From an uncultured Algibacter sp. (GTDB lineage: Bacteria; Bacteroidota; Bacteroidia; Flavobacteriales; Flavobacteriaceae): 64,000 bases of DNA. Below are positions 10,297-19,835 of the stretch, one piece after another. The notes below the pieces were generated by a model. The model was not told where the DNA came from. It made no database searches and saw only the letters and a program-made list of their open reading frames with translations. Position 1 is the stretch's first letter. Each line of letters begins with the position of its first letter. Position numbers and translations under genes: made by a program. The stretch is taken from contig NZ_CANMAU010000003.1 of assembly GCF_947495925.1 (NCBI RefSeq), forward strand, positions 372,001-436,000. The letters run 5' to 3'.

Positions 10297-11187
10297 CTAT
10301 TTTGGTTTCGAATTAATTTTTATTTCATCACCGAGAAAAACTTGAAATTTTGTGGGATTACCGGCTTCATCACCTGTTAATAAGTAGTAAACCATTCCAG
10401 CGTCTGATATGTCTGCCCTGTGCTCTTTATGTTTTTTCATGCATGTCCAAATCCATGCTAAATCAGCATTATCATGATTTTCTAACCATTCCCAAACGCT
10501 CCAATCATATAATGAACTCCATCCTTCCGTAGGAACGTTTTTATTGTTTTGATCTTTAATTCGTTTAAACTTTAAACGATTACCACTTAGTTTTATAACT
10601 TGATCTATAGTGTGATGATTTGGCCGTCTTAAATGATTATCATTATAGTTACTATGCGATATGATATATACATTTGATAAGACTTCAGATTCACCTTTGT
10701 CAATCACAAGCTTCACAGCTTGGTAAAGAAATTCCGATGGTCCCATGTTTATAAAAAACAAAGGGTTTTCTTTGGTTGATTTAAGCAATTCCTTTTCAAG
10801 GTGTTTAACAGCTTCATTTTTATGAGTACCCACATCGAAAAAAATATCTTTGTTAAACGCCCACCTAGAAATGGATCCATCAACACCTTCTTTCATGTAA
10901 TTTCTTGTTGTGGTATGTGGGGGAGATGGCATAAAATTGTTATACGAAAAATGCACCAATTGTCCTTGCAGACCTTTTTTGGCAAGCATCGCTAATGCTG
11001 CTGGAGTGGCTCCCCAATCATCAGGATCTGCATAATTATATTTGCCTTTATAATTTAAATCTGGTTGAGCATTACCATCGGCACTGCAAGCTATCCGGTT
11101 ATTATTATAATTAAAATCTTGAGACTTAATAATATTGGGCATAATTATGGCAATTATGACAAGAATTTTAGCAAAACTGCTTTTCAT
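10297..11187 (-). CDS. Secreted protein with nucleoside-hydrolase-like features
   Basis: 296 residues from ATG at 11187, preferred because MKSSFAKILVIIAIIMPNII is then a clean signal peptide ending KSQ; an earlier in-frame start at 11229 would add 14 residues with no signal character. The mature N-terminus has ADGNAQPD and NYADPDDWGATPAALAMLA (D54, D56, D57), reminiscent of the calcium-binding D-x-D-D of inosine-uridine hydrolase folds. Later motifs are ISHSNYNDNH and YLLTGDEAG. I do not recognise a characterised relative. Its partner upstream is a CBM-like lipoprotein 32 bp away, so a role on a polysaccharide or its products is plausible but unproven. Confidence 0.6.
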   Translation of the reverse strand: MKSSFAKILVIIAIIMPNIIKSQDFNYNNNRIACSADGNAQPDLNYKGKYNYADPDDWGATPAALAMLAKKGLQGQLVHFSYNNFMPSPPHTTTRNYMKEGVDGSISRWAFNKDIFFDVGTHKNEAVKHLEKELLKSTKENPLFFINMGPSEFLYQAVKLVIDKGESEVLSNVYIISHSNYNDNHLRRPNHHTIDQVIKLSGNRLKFKRIKDQNNKNVPTEGWSSLYDWSVWEWLENHDNADLAWIWTCMKKHKEHRADISDAGMVYYLLTGDEAGNPTKFQVFLGDEIKINSKPK

Positions 11188-11219
11188 CTGTAGTAATTTT
11201 AAAGTCGAATATGCTTTTT

Positions 11220-11936
11220 TTAATCGCAATTTAACGTTTCTCCTTGATTTCTAGATGCTTCTTGGGCATCATCATCAGTTATTCCCGATGAAAGTACAAG
11301 TCGATCTAATTGAAAATACTCTGATCTAGCACAAATTTTAAGGGTATATTCTCCTGCTGCAGGAAATTTTGCTGTAAGCCAAGAACTCGCTTTTGGATTA
11401 TGAAGATCAAGTACACCTCCATATGCGAATTCCTCTTTCCCTCTACTTACAAATTTTTCATAATGCTCTAAATTAAGGTCTGCGTTGTTAACCCAAGCGT
11501 AACCAACATTATCAGATAAATAAATCCAAGCATCATTAGATTTATCACCCTCAGCTTCATCGGGTTGACGCATAAACCATCTAACACGGTAATGTGATGC
11601 TTTATCAACCGTAAATTTTACTGTAATCTCGTTAGATAGGTTTTGATTATTATAACTATTAGGTCCATAATATTCAATATACTTCCCTCCAGACGCTTTT
11701 TCATCTTCTTTTATTCTCCATTGTCCTTTAAGTTCAAAATTTTCAGCTTCAATAATAATCAACCCGTCCAAATTTGTGATTTTACATTCCTCGGCGTTAT
11801 TCTTTTCTTCAGTTTCAGTTTCAGTTTCTGTTTTTTCGATTGGAGATTCTTTAGTGGTTATTTCTGGTTCGGTGTTATCACTTGAACAGGAAATAAATAG
11901 TAGGAGTAAAAGAAAAGTAATATAAAAATTCTTCAT
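11220..11936 (-). CDS. Lipoprotein with CBM6/35-like carbohydrate-binding domain
   Basis: 238 residues. A signal peptide ends at C17 (LFISC), followed by a Ser/Asp/Thr/Glu-rich linker with a TETETETEE run that is encoded by a short DNA repeat near 11813. The folded part starts IIIEAENFELKGQW and contains ASGGKYIEYYG and a late YTLKICARSEYFQLDRLVL: the beta-sandwich layout of CBM6/CBM35-type modules, in which AENF is a common opening. No catalytic domain is present. Encoded directly upstream of the nucleoside-hydrolase-like secreted protein on the same strand, so probably one operon. Confidence 0.7.
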   Translation of the reverse strand: MKNFYITFLLLLLFISCSSDNTEPEITTKESPIEKTETETETEEKNNAEECKITNLDGLIIIEAENFELKGQWRIKEDEKASGGKYIEYYGPNSYNNQNLSNEITVKFTVDKASHYRVRWFMRQPDEAEGDKSNDAWIYLSDNVGYAWVNNADLNLEHYEKFVSRGKEEFAYGGVLDLHNPKASSWLTAKFPAAGEYTLKICARSEYFQLDRLVLSSGITDDDAQEASRNQGETLNCD

Positions 11937-12136
11937 TAGTAAAGATTTAAATGTTTTAGATTATACTGTGTTATTAAGATTTTAAATTTCTGCTAAACTA
12001 CTAGAATTGACATTTATAAAGGTTCAATAAGACTTAGCAATAACTTTACTGTTAGATAAAATATGCTAATAATAGTTTTACTAAAATCATGTTTTATATT
12101 TTTGAAAAACTTATCAAAATCATTGAATAGCTTAAC

Positions 12137-13717
12137 ATGAAAAGAGATATGCCTTTTTTTTTAATGCTTTTTTTGCTTGTAATAAATGCTTTTGGCGTAA
12201 CTAAAAACAACTTTACTAGTCAATATTCTTTTCAGAATTTGAGTGCTGTTATTTTAATACAAAATCAACTACAAAAAACTACTAATAATACCATGGATAC
12301 ATTAGCCATGATTAATAATCATTTAAAACTGGCTGATGAAAACAAAAACAAAGGTTCTTATTCTCTTTCTTATGATCATTTATGGGATGCTCTGCTATTG
12401 GCAAATGCGTCTAATAATTACTTAAAGCTTAGTTCTATTCATGACGAATTGGGTTTGCTTTATAGTATATATATAAAAGAGGAAAAAGCGATTAAGCATA
12501 AAAAACTTAGTTTATTTTACGCAAAGCAAACAGACAAATCAAGTCATAATTATGAAGGAAATCTTACAAGAGCTTATTATGGTTTGGCCATACAGTATCG
12601 TAAAGCAAAGCAATATGATAAAAGTTTGATATATCTTGATTCTTGCTTATTTATAAAGAAAAATATATCATCGGGAATGAATAACCCTTATGTGTATGCA
12701 GAAAAAGCTAATATATTTTTAATAACTAATCAACTAGAAAAGTCTGAGAAGATTTTATTGAAAGTAGCTAAATCTTTTGAAGCGGATAAAAAGTCTTTTT
12801 TGGTTGTGGTGTATTCTTTTCTAGGAGATCTATATTATAAGAAAAATGATCTAGAAAAAGCTGAGTCGTATTATAAAGAGAGTTTAGAAATTATGGCGAT
12901 TTTCGAATCTCATACTGATTTGAAAGCCGACATTTTAAAGAAAATATCGGAATTATATAAACGAAAAGGGCATATAAGTGATGCTTATTTTTACTTAAAC
13001 GAATCCATAAAAGTGTCAGATAGTCTTTTTAGTATTCGCAGTAAAAATAATAATGAACTTTTTGAAATAAAGGACAGGTATAAGGAGGCAATTGCAAAGA
13101 AGGATGCTTATATAAATAAACAAGAAAGTATTATTAAAACGAAAAACCTTGTTCAGTCAAGGCTCATCATTAGTATTGCTTTTATTTTGTTTACCGTAGT
13201 TATATTGTTGATTGTTTATTATCAACTTAATAAAATGCGCAAACTTAAAGTTGAAAAAGAGAATATTGAGTTAAAAACAAAAAATGATAAGGAAAAGCTT
13301 AATATTATTCTAGAGACAAAAAGCAAAGAACTCACCGTTTCAGCCTTACAACTAATTGAGAAAGATAAAAAAGTAGATAAGTTACTAGACATTTTAAAAG
13401 ATGAAGCGCCTGGTAATATATATAAAAAGGTGAAAAAAGAAGTAACACGAGGTAATAATGATATGTGGGAGCGATTTAATGTGCGTTTCACTGAAGTAAA
13501 TACAGATTTTTACAATCGCTTAAGAGAAAAGCACAAGACATTAACTCCAACAGAGCAAAAGCATTGTGCATTAATTAAGTTGAATTTTGACAGTAAAGAA
13601 ATGGCTGGGTTATTGAGTATATCAATAAATAGTGTACATATATCCAGGCATAGAATAAGAAAAAAAATGGGTTTGAAACGGGATGAAAGCCTGAGCAACT
13701 ATATTGCAAATATTTAA
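12137..13717 (+). CDS. TPR-transmembrane-LuxR-type HTH regulator
   Basis: 526 residues. A signal or first membrane segment at the N-terminus is followed by TPR-like helices to about residue 300 (for example AYYGLAIQYRKAKQYDKSL and DLYYKKNDLEKAESYYKESL). A single membrane helix lies near 338-360 (IISIAFILFTVVILLIVYY), followed by a charged coiled coil, and a C-terminal helix-turn-helix begins around LTPTEQKHCALIKL and ends MGLKRDES. This one-protein layout, with a periplasmic TPR sensor and a cytosolic HTH, is common in Bacteroidetes and usually controls neighbouring functions. No target can be named from sequence. Confidence 0.85.
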   Translation: MKRDMPFFLMLFLLVINAFGVTKNNFTSQYSFQNLSAVILIQNQLQKTTNNTMDTLAMINNHLKLADENKNKGSYSLSYDHLWDALLLANASNNYLKLSSIHDELGLLYSIYIKEEKAIKHKKLSLFYAKQTDKSSHNYEGNLTRAYYGLAIQYRKAKQYDKSLIYLDSCLFIKKNISSGMNNPYVYAEKANIFLITNQLEKSEKILLKVAKSFEADKKSFLVVVYSFLGDLYYKKNDLEKAESYYKESLEIMAIFESHTDLKADILKKISELYKRKGHISDAYFYLNESIKVSDSLFSIRSKNNNELFEIKDRYKEAIAKKDAYINKQESIIKTKNLVQSRLIISIAFILFTVVILLIVYYQLNKMRKLKVEKENIELKTKNDKEKLNIILETKSKELTVSALQLIEKDKKVDKLLDILKDEAPGNIYKKVKKEVTRGNNDMWERFNVRFTEVNTDFYNRLREKHKTLTPTEQKHCALIKLNFDSKEMAGLLSISINSVHISRHRIRKKMGLKRDESLSNYIANI

Positions 13718-13759
13718 ATACTATTTCCAAAATATTATAAATGATTTAATGAAGCTGTT

Positions 13760-13787
13760 ATTCAAGGAAGTGAATGCCACCTTGAAT
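13760..13787. repeat. 8-bp inverted repeat ahead of the YdeP-type gene
   Basis: ATTCAAGG at 13760-13767 and CCTTGAAT at 13780-13787 form perfect arms around a 12-nt spacer in the gap between the HTH regulator and the molybdoenzyme gene. There is no T-run, so it reads more like an operator or mRNA hairpin than a terminator. Confidence 0.5.
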
Positions 13788-13815
13788 TTGGCTTAGCATT
13801 TATTATATTTGGCAA

Positions 13816-16110
13816 ATGAGCAAAACACCTATTGACAAAGCATTAACACCTGAAAAGTTTGAGAGTTTGAAGATTAAAACTCCACCTACAAATTCTGCAG
13901 GTATAGGAGGTTTAGTAGCAGCGACTTCGCATGCTTTTAAATATATTAAACCCAGTAATATCCTAAAAATTTCTACTAATTTAAACCAAAAAGGTGGTTT
14001 TGATTGTCCGGGTTGTGCATGGCCAGATCCAGATGACGAGCGTTCAATATTAGGAGAGTATTGTGAAAATGGTTTGAAAGCCATGTCTGAGGAAATGCAA
14101 AATAAACTTATTAATCGAGAGTTTTTTGCACAACATTCTGTGGATGAATTAGGAGGATTATCCGATTTTGAAATAGGTAAATCTGGCAGACTTGCAGAGC
14201 CCATGTATTTACCGAAGGGAGCTTCGAATTATGAGCCCATTTCATGGGAAGATGCTTTTAAAAAAGTAGGAGCGCATTTGAACGCTTTGGGTAATCCTGA
14301 TGAAGCTGCATTTTATACTTCGGGAAGAACAACTAATGAGGCCGCTTTTTTATATCAGTTATTTGTACGAGAATTTGGTACAGCAAATTTACCAGACTGC
14401 TCTAATATGTGTCATGAAGCCAGTGGAAGCGCACTTTCTGAAACTTTAGGTATTGGTAAAGGTTCTGTGACTTTAAAGGACTTATACAAGGCCGATTTGG
14501 TTATGATTATTGGTCAGAATCCAGCCACCAATCACCCAAGGATGTTATCTGCATTAGAAAAAACAAAAAAGAATGGTGGTAAAATAATAGCCATTAATCC
14601 GTTGCCAGAAGCTGGACTGATGAAATTTACTGACCCACAAAGTCCAATAAAAATGTTAACTGGAGGAACAAAACTTTCAGATGTTTTTGTGCCTGTAACT
14701 ATTAACGGTGATGTTGCTTTTTTCAAGGCTATACTATTAAAACTTTTGGCTAAAGAAGAGGAGTTAGGTGATGTTTTTGATAAGGTCTTTATTGAGGAAT
14801 ATACAGATGGTTATGATGCTTTTATTTCAGATTTAAGAATTTATAATTTTGATGAGTGTTTGAAAGCCTCGGGAGTTTCAAAAGAGATTTTTGATCAAGC
14901 CTTTGAATTAATTTTAAATAATGATAAGATTATTATTTGTTGGGCAATGGGCTTAACACAGCATGAAAATGCAGTAGATAATATTCGAGAAGTTGTTAAT
15001 TTATTATTACTAAAAGGAAGTATAGGAAAGGAAGGCGCAGGAACATGTCCTGTTCGCGGCCACTCAAATGTACAAGGCGATAGGACTGTTGGTATTTGGG
15101 AGGCGGCTCCTCAAGCGTTTCTAGACAAAATTGAAGCTAAATATGGGTTTAAGCCAACGGTAAAACATGGTTATTCTGTTATAGAAGCCATAAAAGCTAT
15201 GTATGAAGGAAAAGTAAAGGTGTTTTTTGGAATGGGTGGTAATTTCATTTCAGCTGTCCCAGATACAGTCTATTCCGCGCAAGCTATGGCTAACTGTAAT
15301 TTAACGGTTCATGTAAGTACTAAGCTTAACCGCTCACATTTGGTAACAGGTAAAGAGGCACTTATATTTCCGTGTTTAGGGAGAGCGGAGAAAGACTACC
15401 AAAAAACAGGTGTGCAAACGCAAAGTGTCGAGAATTCTATGGGAGTTGTGTCTTCAACTAAAGGCGTTTTAGAACCTTGTTCTAGTGATTTAATTAGTGA
15501 AGTTGCAGTGGTATGTGGAATTGCAAATGCGACTTTGAAAGACCGTTCAAAGATTAATTGGTTAGCTTATAAGGATGATTATGATTTGGTTAGAAATGAT
15601 ATTGCTGAGGTTGTTGACGGATTTACGGATTATAATAAAAAACTTAAGAATCCGTCAGGGTTTTATTTGCCAAACGGAGCACGTATAAGAAAGTTTAAAA
15701 CCAAAACAGGAAAAGCTAATTTCTCAAAGAATAAGTTGCCAGAATGGACATTAAAAGAAGATGAATTAATCATGATGACCATACGTAGTCACGATCAATT
15801 TAATACAACTATTTATGGTTTAGATGATCGCTATAGAGGTGTTTTTAACGAAAGACGTGTCATTTTTATGAATAAGGAAGATATGAAACTACGTAATTTA
15901 AAAGAGCATGATGTTGTTAATCTAAAATCTGAATTTAAGGGCGTAATTCGTGAAGCCAATGCATTTAAAGTTGTGGGTTACGATATACCGAAAAACTGTT
16001 GCGCAACCTATTTCCCTGAAACGAATGTATTAGTGCCTTTAGATAGTTTTGCCCACACGGCAAAGACTCCGGCGTCAAAGAGTGTTAGAATTACTATTGA
16101 GAGTCTTTAG
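13816..16110 (+). CDS. YdeP/FdhF-type molybdopterin oxidoreductase
   Basis: 764 residues, matching the YdeP-like (formate-dehydrogenase-alpha-like) branch of the DMSO reductase family. The N-terminus lacks the usual CxxCxxxC cluster motif but has CPGCAWPDP near residues 63-71. Further on are YTSGRTTNEAAFLYQLFVRE, SNMCHEASG, GQNPATNHPRML and a C-terminal molybdopterin-dinucleotide-binding domain (RSHDQFNTTIYGLDDRY). No signal peptide, so cytosolic. The physiological substrate of this branch is not settled. It sits 158 bp upstream of nirB with the same orientation, but nirB has its own regulated promoter. Confidence 0.9.
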   Translation: MSKTPIDKALTPEKFESLKIKTPPTNSAGIGGLVAATSHAFKYIKPSNILKISTNLNQKGGFDCPGCAWPDPDDERSILGEYCENGLKAMSEEMQNKLINREFFAQHSVDELGGLSDFEIGKSGRLAEPMYLPKGASNYEPISWEDAFKKVGAHLNALGNPDEAAFYTSGRTTNEAAFLYQLFVREFGTANLPDCSNMCHEASGSALSETLGIGKGSVTLKDLYKADLVMIIGQNPATNHPRMLSALEKTKKNGGKIIAINPLPEAGLMKFTDPQSPIKMLTGGTKLSDVFVPVTINGDVAFFKAILLKLLAKEEELGDVFDKVFIEEYTDGYDAFISDLRIYNFDECLKASGVSKEIFDQAFELILNNDKIIICWAMGLTQHENAVDNIREVVNLLLLKGSIGKEGAGTCPVRGHSNVQGDRTVGIWEAAPQAFLDKIEAKYGFKPTVKHGYSVIEAIKAMYEGKVKVFFGMGGNFISAVPDTVYSAQAMANCNLTVHVSTKLNRSHLVTGKEALIFPCLGRAEKDYQKTGVQTQSVENSMGVVSSTKGVLEPCSSDLISEVAVVCGIANATLKDRSKINWLAYKDDYDLVRNDIAEVVDGFTDYNKKLKNPSGFYLPNGARIRKFKTKTGKANFSKNKLPEWTLKEDELIMMTIRSHDQFNTTIYGLDDRYRGVFNERRVIFMNKEDMKLRNLKEHDVVNLKSEFKGVIREANAFKVVGYDIPKNCCATYFPETNVLVPLDSFAHTAKTPASKSVRITIESL

Positions 16111-16228
16111 GTATTCAGTAAAATCTAAACCCATTATTTTGTTAATAATCAATTATTCTTATTCCAATTTATCAAATTGACAATAATGACCTTTCTACGT
16201 GAAATTCTTCTGAAGAAATAAATAAAAA

Positions 16229-16250
16229 TACGTATAAATACTTAGTTTTG
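16229..16250 (+). promoter_or_regulatory. Nitrate-regulon palindrome fused to -7 element, nirB promoter
   Basis: TACGTATAAATACTTA (16229-16244) is a 7-2-7 inverted repeat. Its last two bases start TAGTTTTG (16243-16250), a perfect Bacteroidetes -7 element (TAnnTTTG). The nirB ATG is 18 bp beyond it. No TTTG is seen at the usual -33 spacing. The same composite occurs five more times in this window. Confidence 0.72.
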
Positions 16251-16268
16251 TTTTTAAATACGTAATTT

Positions 16269-18782
16269 ATGCAACATATTATTGTAGTTGGAAATGGAAT
16301 GGTTGGATACAAGTTTTGTGAAAAATTTGTAGAAAAGGCTGAAAGTAAAGACTTTAAAATAACAGTTTTTGGTGAAGAGCCAAGACCTGCATATGATCGA
16401 GTTCATTTAAGCGAATTTTTTGAAAACCAAGACGCAAAGGCTTTAGAAATGGCGCCAGCACAATGGTATGCCGATAATAGTATTGATTTAATTACTGGTG
16501 AGCGCGTTGCAGATATTAACAGAACTTCTAAAACTATAAAAACAGCAAAAGATCGTGAGTTTTCTTATGATCATTTGGTGTTGGCTACGGGATCTTCACC
16601 TTTTGTACCTCCAATTAAAGGTGTTGAGAAAGAAGGTGTTTTTGTTTACAGAACTATTGAAGATTTAGAGGGTATGCTGGCTTATGCTGCTAAGCTAAAA
16701 GCTAAAAAACCAGGTGCTAGAGCAGCAGTTCTTGGAGGTGGATTATTAGGTTTAGAGGCAGGTAAAGCTGTTATGGATATGGGGCTAGAGCCACATATTG
16801 TAGAATTTGCTCCTAAATTAATGCCAAGGCAATTAGATTCTAGGAGTAGCCAAGTACTACAACTTAAATTGGAGTCTATTGGTTTAAATATTCATTTAAG
16901 TAAGGCAACAAATCAAATTTTAGGAAATGGTGCAATAACTGGAATGGAATTTGGCGAAGATGACGTTCTTGACGTGGATATGCTTGTGGTTTCGGCTGGT
17001 ATTCGCCCTAGAGATGAGCTAGGGAAAGCTTGCGGATTAGACGTTGGTGTTCGTGGAGGTATAGTAGTCGATAACAAAATGCAAACCTCAGATAATAGTA
17101 TATATGCTATTGGTGAGATTGCTCTATATAATCAAATGATTTATGGTTTGGTAGCCCCAGGCTATGATATGGCTGCAGTTGCAGTAGACCAAATTATTGG
17201 TAAAACTGAAACTTTAATGCCTGCAGATATTGATATGTCAACAAAATTGAAGTTGATTGGGGTAGATGTTGCAAGTTTTGGCGAACCGTTTATGCCAGCT
17301 TCAAAAGGACACTCTATCATATTTGAAAATAAAACACAACATTTATATAAACGTATTAATGTAAGTTTAGATGGTAAGTCACTTCTTGGAGGGATATTAG
17401 TAGGTGATGCAGCAGATTATAATATGTTGCACCAAGTGTATTTAAATGGCATGGCTATTCCTGAAGATCCTTCACAATTAATATTACCTGCAAGCGAAGG
17501 CGGATCGTCTTTTGGAAGTGTATTAGATTTACCAGATACCGCTCAAGTGTGTTCTTGTGAGAGTGTGTCTAAAGGTGATATCTGTTGTTCAATTACAGAT
17601 GGTGATTGTAATGATTTTGGTGATGTTGTGGCAAAAACTAAAGCGACTTCAGGTTGTGGTGGTTGCAAACCTATGGTGACAGACTTGGTTAATGAAACCC
17701 TAAAATCTTTAGGCAAGGAAGTTAAAGAGACCATATGTGAGCACTTTAATTTTAGCAGACAGGAATTATATGATTTAATTAAAATAAATAAAGTACCTAA
17801 TTACCAGGAAGCGCTTAACCTATTTGGTGAAGGGCATGGATGTGAAACTTGTAAGCCATTGTTAGCGTCAATTTTTGCAACCATTACCATGGAAACACCA
17901 AATCGTCAGCCTGATATTCAAGATACCAATGATAGATTTTTAGCGAACATTCAACGTAATGGTACATATTCTGTAGTACCTCGAGTTGCGGGAGGTGAGA
18001 TAACACCAGACCAATTAATAGTTATTGGTGAAGTTGCTAAAAAATACGATTTATACACTAAAATTACGGGAGGGCAACGTATTGATTTATTTGGTGCTCA
18101 GATTCATGAATTGCCAATGATTTGGAAGGAGTTAATTGATGCCGGTTTTGAAAGTGGTCATGCTTATGGAAAATCATTGAGAACAGTAAAAAGTTGTGTA
18201 GGGTCAACTTGGTGTCGCTATGGTATGCACGAAAGTGTAACCTTTGCTATCGATATAGAAAACAGGTATAGAGGTTTGCGTTCTCCTCACAAATTAAAAG
18301 GAGGTGTTTCTGGATGTATTAGAGAATGCGCAGAGGCAAGAGGAAAGGATTTTGGATTAATTGCTGTTGATGGTGGTTGGAATTTATACGTATGTGGAAA
18401 TGGTGGGGCAACACCAAAACATGCCGTATTACTTGCAGAACAACTTGATGACGAAACTGTTGTAAAGTATCTGGATAGATTTTTAATGTTCTATATACGT
18501 ACTGCAGGACCATTAGTAAGAACGGCACCTTGGTTAGATAAGTTAGAAGGAGGTATAGACTATTTAAAACAAGTGGTTATTGAAGATTCTTTAGGTATTG
18601 CTGAAGATTTAGAACAAGAAATGCAAGGTTTAGTAAATAGGTATGAATGTGAATGGAAACAAGCTATTGAGAATCCAGAAATGATGAAACGTTTTAAGCA
18701 TTTTGTGAATTCTGATGATACGGACGATAACTTGGTTTTTGTACCCATGAGAGAACAAAAAATGCCTAAGCAGTGGGCTTAA
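16269..18782 (+). CDS. nirB: NAD(P)H-dependent assimilatory nitrite reductase, large subunit
   Basis: 837 residues with full NirB layout. An FAD/NAD(P)-binding pyridine nucleotide-disulfide oxidoreductase half begins VVGNGMVGYKF; the second Rossmann loop is AAVLGGGLLGLEAG. A BFD-type [2Fe-2S] domain starts near residue 426 (CSCESVSK) and ends TSGCGGCKPM. The siroheme/[4Fe-4S] half has SCVGSTWC and SGCIRECAEA, supplying the four cluster cysteines. It reduces nitrite to ammonium in the cytosol with the NirD partner encoded downstream. Expression is likely under the palindrome promoter immediately upstream. Confidence 0.97.
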   Translation: MQHIIVVGNGMVGYKFCEKFVEKAESKDFKITVFGEEPRPAYDRVHLSEFFENQDAKALEMAPAQWYADNSIDLITGERVADINRTSKTIKTAKDREFSYDHLVLATGSSPFVPPIKGVEKEGVFVYRTIEDLEGMLAYAAKLKAKKPGARAAVLGGGLLGLEAGKAVMDMGLEPHIVEFAPKLMPRQLDSRSSQVLQLKLESIGLNIHLSKATNQILGNGAITGMEFGEDDVLDVDMLVVSAGIRPRDELGKACGLDVGVRGGIVVDNKMQTSDNSIYAIGEIALYNQMIYGLVAPGYDMAAVAVDQIIGKTETLMPADIDMSTKLKLIGVDVASFGEPFMPASKGHSIIFENKTQHLYKRINVSLDGKSLLGGILVGDAADYNMLHQVYLNGMAIPEDPSQLILPASEGGSSFGSVLDLPDTAQVCSCESVSKGDICCSITDGDCNDFGDVVAKTKATSGCGGCKPMVTDLVNETLKSLGKEVKETICEHFNFSRQELYDLIKINKVPNYQEALNLFGEGHGCETCKPLLASIFATITMETPNRQPDIQDTNDRFLANIQRNGTYSVVPRVAGGEITPDQLIVIGEVAKKYDLYTKITGGQRIDLFGAQIHELPMIWKELIDAGFESGHAYGKSLRTVKSCVGSTWCRYGMHESVTFAIDIENRYRGLRSPHKLKGGVSGCIRECAEARGKDFGLIAVDGGWNLYVCGNGGATPKHAVLLAEQLDDETVVKYLDRFLMFYIRTAGPLVRTAPWLDKLEGGIDYLKQVVIEDSLGIAEDLEQEMQGLVNRYECEWKQAIENPEMMKRFKHFVNSDDTDDNLVFVPMREQKMPKQWA

Positions 18783-18788
18783 AAGTTG

Positions 18789-18808
18789 TTGAACTGTTTA
18801 CAGTTCAA
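18789..18808 (+). promoter_or_regulatory. Stem-loop between nirB and nirD
   Basis: TTGAACTG (18789-18796) and CAGTTCAA (18801-18808) are perfect arms around TTTA, just after the nirB stop. There is no T-run after it, so an mRNA stabilising or processing hairpin is more likely than termination. Confidence 0.5.
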
Positions 18809-18845
18809 TAAACCAATACATTAACAAATCAACAAAAAATAGATT

Positions 18846-19223
18846 ATGCAAGATATTTTAAGTCAGTACGAATCCGTTGCAGTAGATGCTGTAAAAGAAT
18901 GGTTTAGAGTTGGAGAAACTTCTGATTTTCCAGAGAATAGCGGAGCCTGTATAAAACACAAAACCAAACAGATTGCGGTTTATAATTTTGCAAGAACAGG
19001 GAAGTGGTATGCTACTCAAAATTTATGTCCACATAAAATGGAAATGGTACTGTCTTTAGGTATGATTGGTGATAAGGATAATATTCCTAAAGTAGCTTGT
19101 CCAATGCATAAAAAGAACTTTTCTTTAGAAGATGGTAGTAGTCTAGGCGGGGAAGATTTGAAAATAGCTACCTATCCTGTTAAAATTGAAAATGGAAATG
19201 TGTATATTGGCTTTTCGGATTAA
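18846..19223 (+). CDS. nirD: Nitrite reductase small subunit (Rieske-type)
   Basis: 125 residues, one Rieske-like domain. The [2Fe-2S] ligand pairs are visible as NLCPHKM (C-x-H) and VACPMHKKNFSLEDG (C-x2-H), so unlike some NirD proteins this one keeps all four ligands. It partners NirB in cytosolic nitrite reduction. It lies 63 bp after nirB and 18 bp before the DUF4202 gene in what looks like one transcript. Confidence 0.95.
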   Translation: MQDILSQYESVAVDAVKEWFRVGETSDFPENSGACIKHKTKQIAVYNFARTGKWYATQNLCPHKMEMVLSLGMIGDKDNIPKVACPMHKKNFSLEDGSSLGGEDLKIATYPVKIENGNVYIGFSD

Positions 19224-19241
19224 CGATAAGTAATATACATT

Positions 19242-19826
19242 ATGAAGCCTACACGATTTGAAACTGCTATTGCCTTAGTTGATAAAGCTAATTCTGAAGA
19301 TGTAAACAGCTACGAAGTTGCTGGTTTGCGATACCCTAAAGAGTTGTTGTACTCGCAGCGCATGACTAGGACGTTGTTGCAGTTTGATCCAAATGCTTCA
19401 AAAGCACTTCAAATAGCTGCTCGTGCACAACACATCTGCCGGTGGAAAATAGCTCGTGATGAATATCCAATGGATCGTGTTGGTTATTTAAAATGGCGAG
19501 AAACCTTAAAAAGAATGCATGCTGATTTAACGGCAGATATTTTAAAACAAGTGGGTTTTGATGACCCCTTTACAGATAGGGTCAAGACTATTATCTCAAA
19601 AAAACTTATTAAGAAAAACGAAGAATCTCAAGCTCTTGAAGATACTATTTGTTTAGTATTTTTAGATTACTACTTTGAAGAGTTTGCTGCTAAACATGAT
19701 GATGAAAAAATTATAGATATCTTGAAAAAAACATGGATAAAAATGTCTGATAAGGGACACGAAGCAGCCTTGAAAATACCCTTCTCCGAAAAAAGTTTAG
19801 CTTTAGTCAAACAAGCCATTTCTTAA
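19242..19826 (+). CDS. DUF4202 family protein
   Basis: 194 residues, cytosolic, mostly helical. Recognisable family stretches are MKPTRFETAIALVDKAN, AARAQHICRWKIARDEYPMD and GYLKWRETLKRMHADL, with a late acidic CLVFLDYYFEEFAAKHDDEK. The family has no established function; conserved His, Arg, Asp and Glu residues could suggest a metal or phosphate site, but this is only an impression. Placed between nirD and the nitrate sensor kinase with spacers of 18 and 9 bp, it is very probably co-transcribed with nitrite reductase. Confidence 0.88.
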   Translation: MKPTRFETAIALVDKANSEDVNSYEVAGLRYPKELLYSQRMTRTLLQFDPNASKALQIAARAQHICRWKIARDEYPMDRVGYLKWRETLKRMHADLTADILKQVGFDDPFTDRVKTIISKKLIKKNEESQALEDTICLVFLDYYFEEFAAKHDDEKIIDILKKTWIKMSDKGHEAALKIPFSEKSLALVKQAIS

Positions 19827-19835
19827 ATGTGAAGT

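Noticed and set aside
11810-11835. Short tandem TTTCAG repeat as a phase-variation tract
   Set aside because: The unit is six bases long, so changes keep the frame; it only lengthens a Thr/Glu linker in the lipoprotein.
13803-14204. A 133-codon open frame on the minus strand
   Set aside because: Antisense to the start of the YdeP-type gene, which has strong family motifs; no signal, domain or context supports it.
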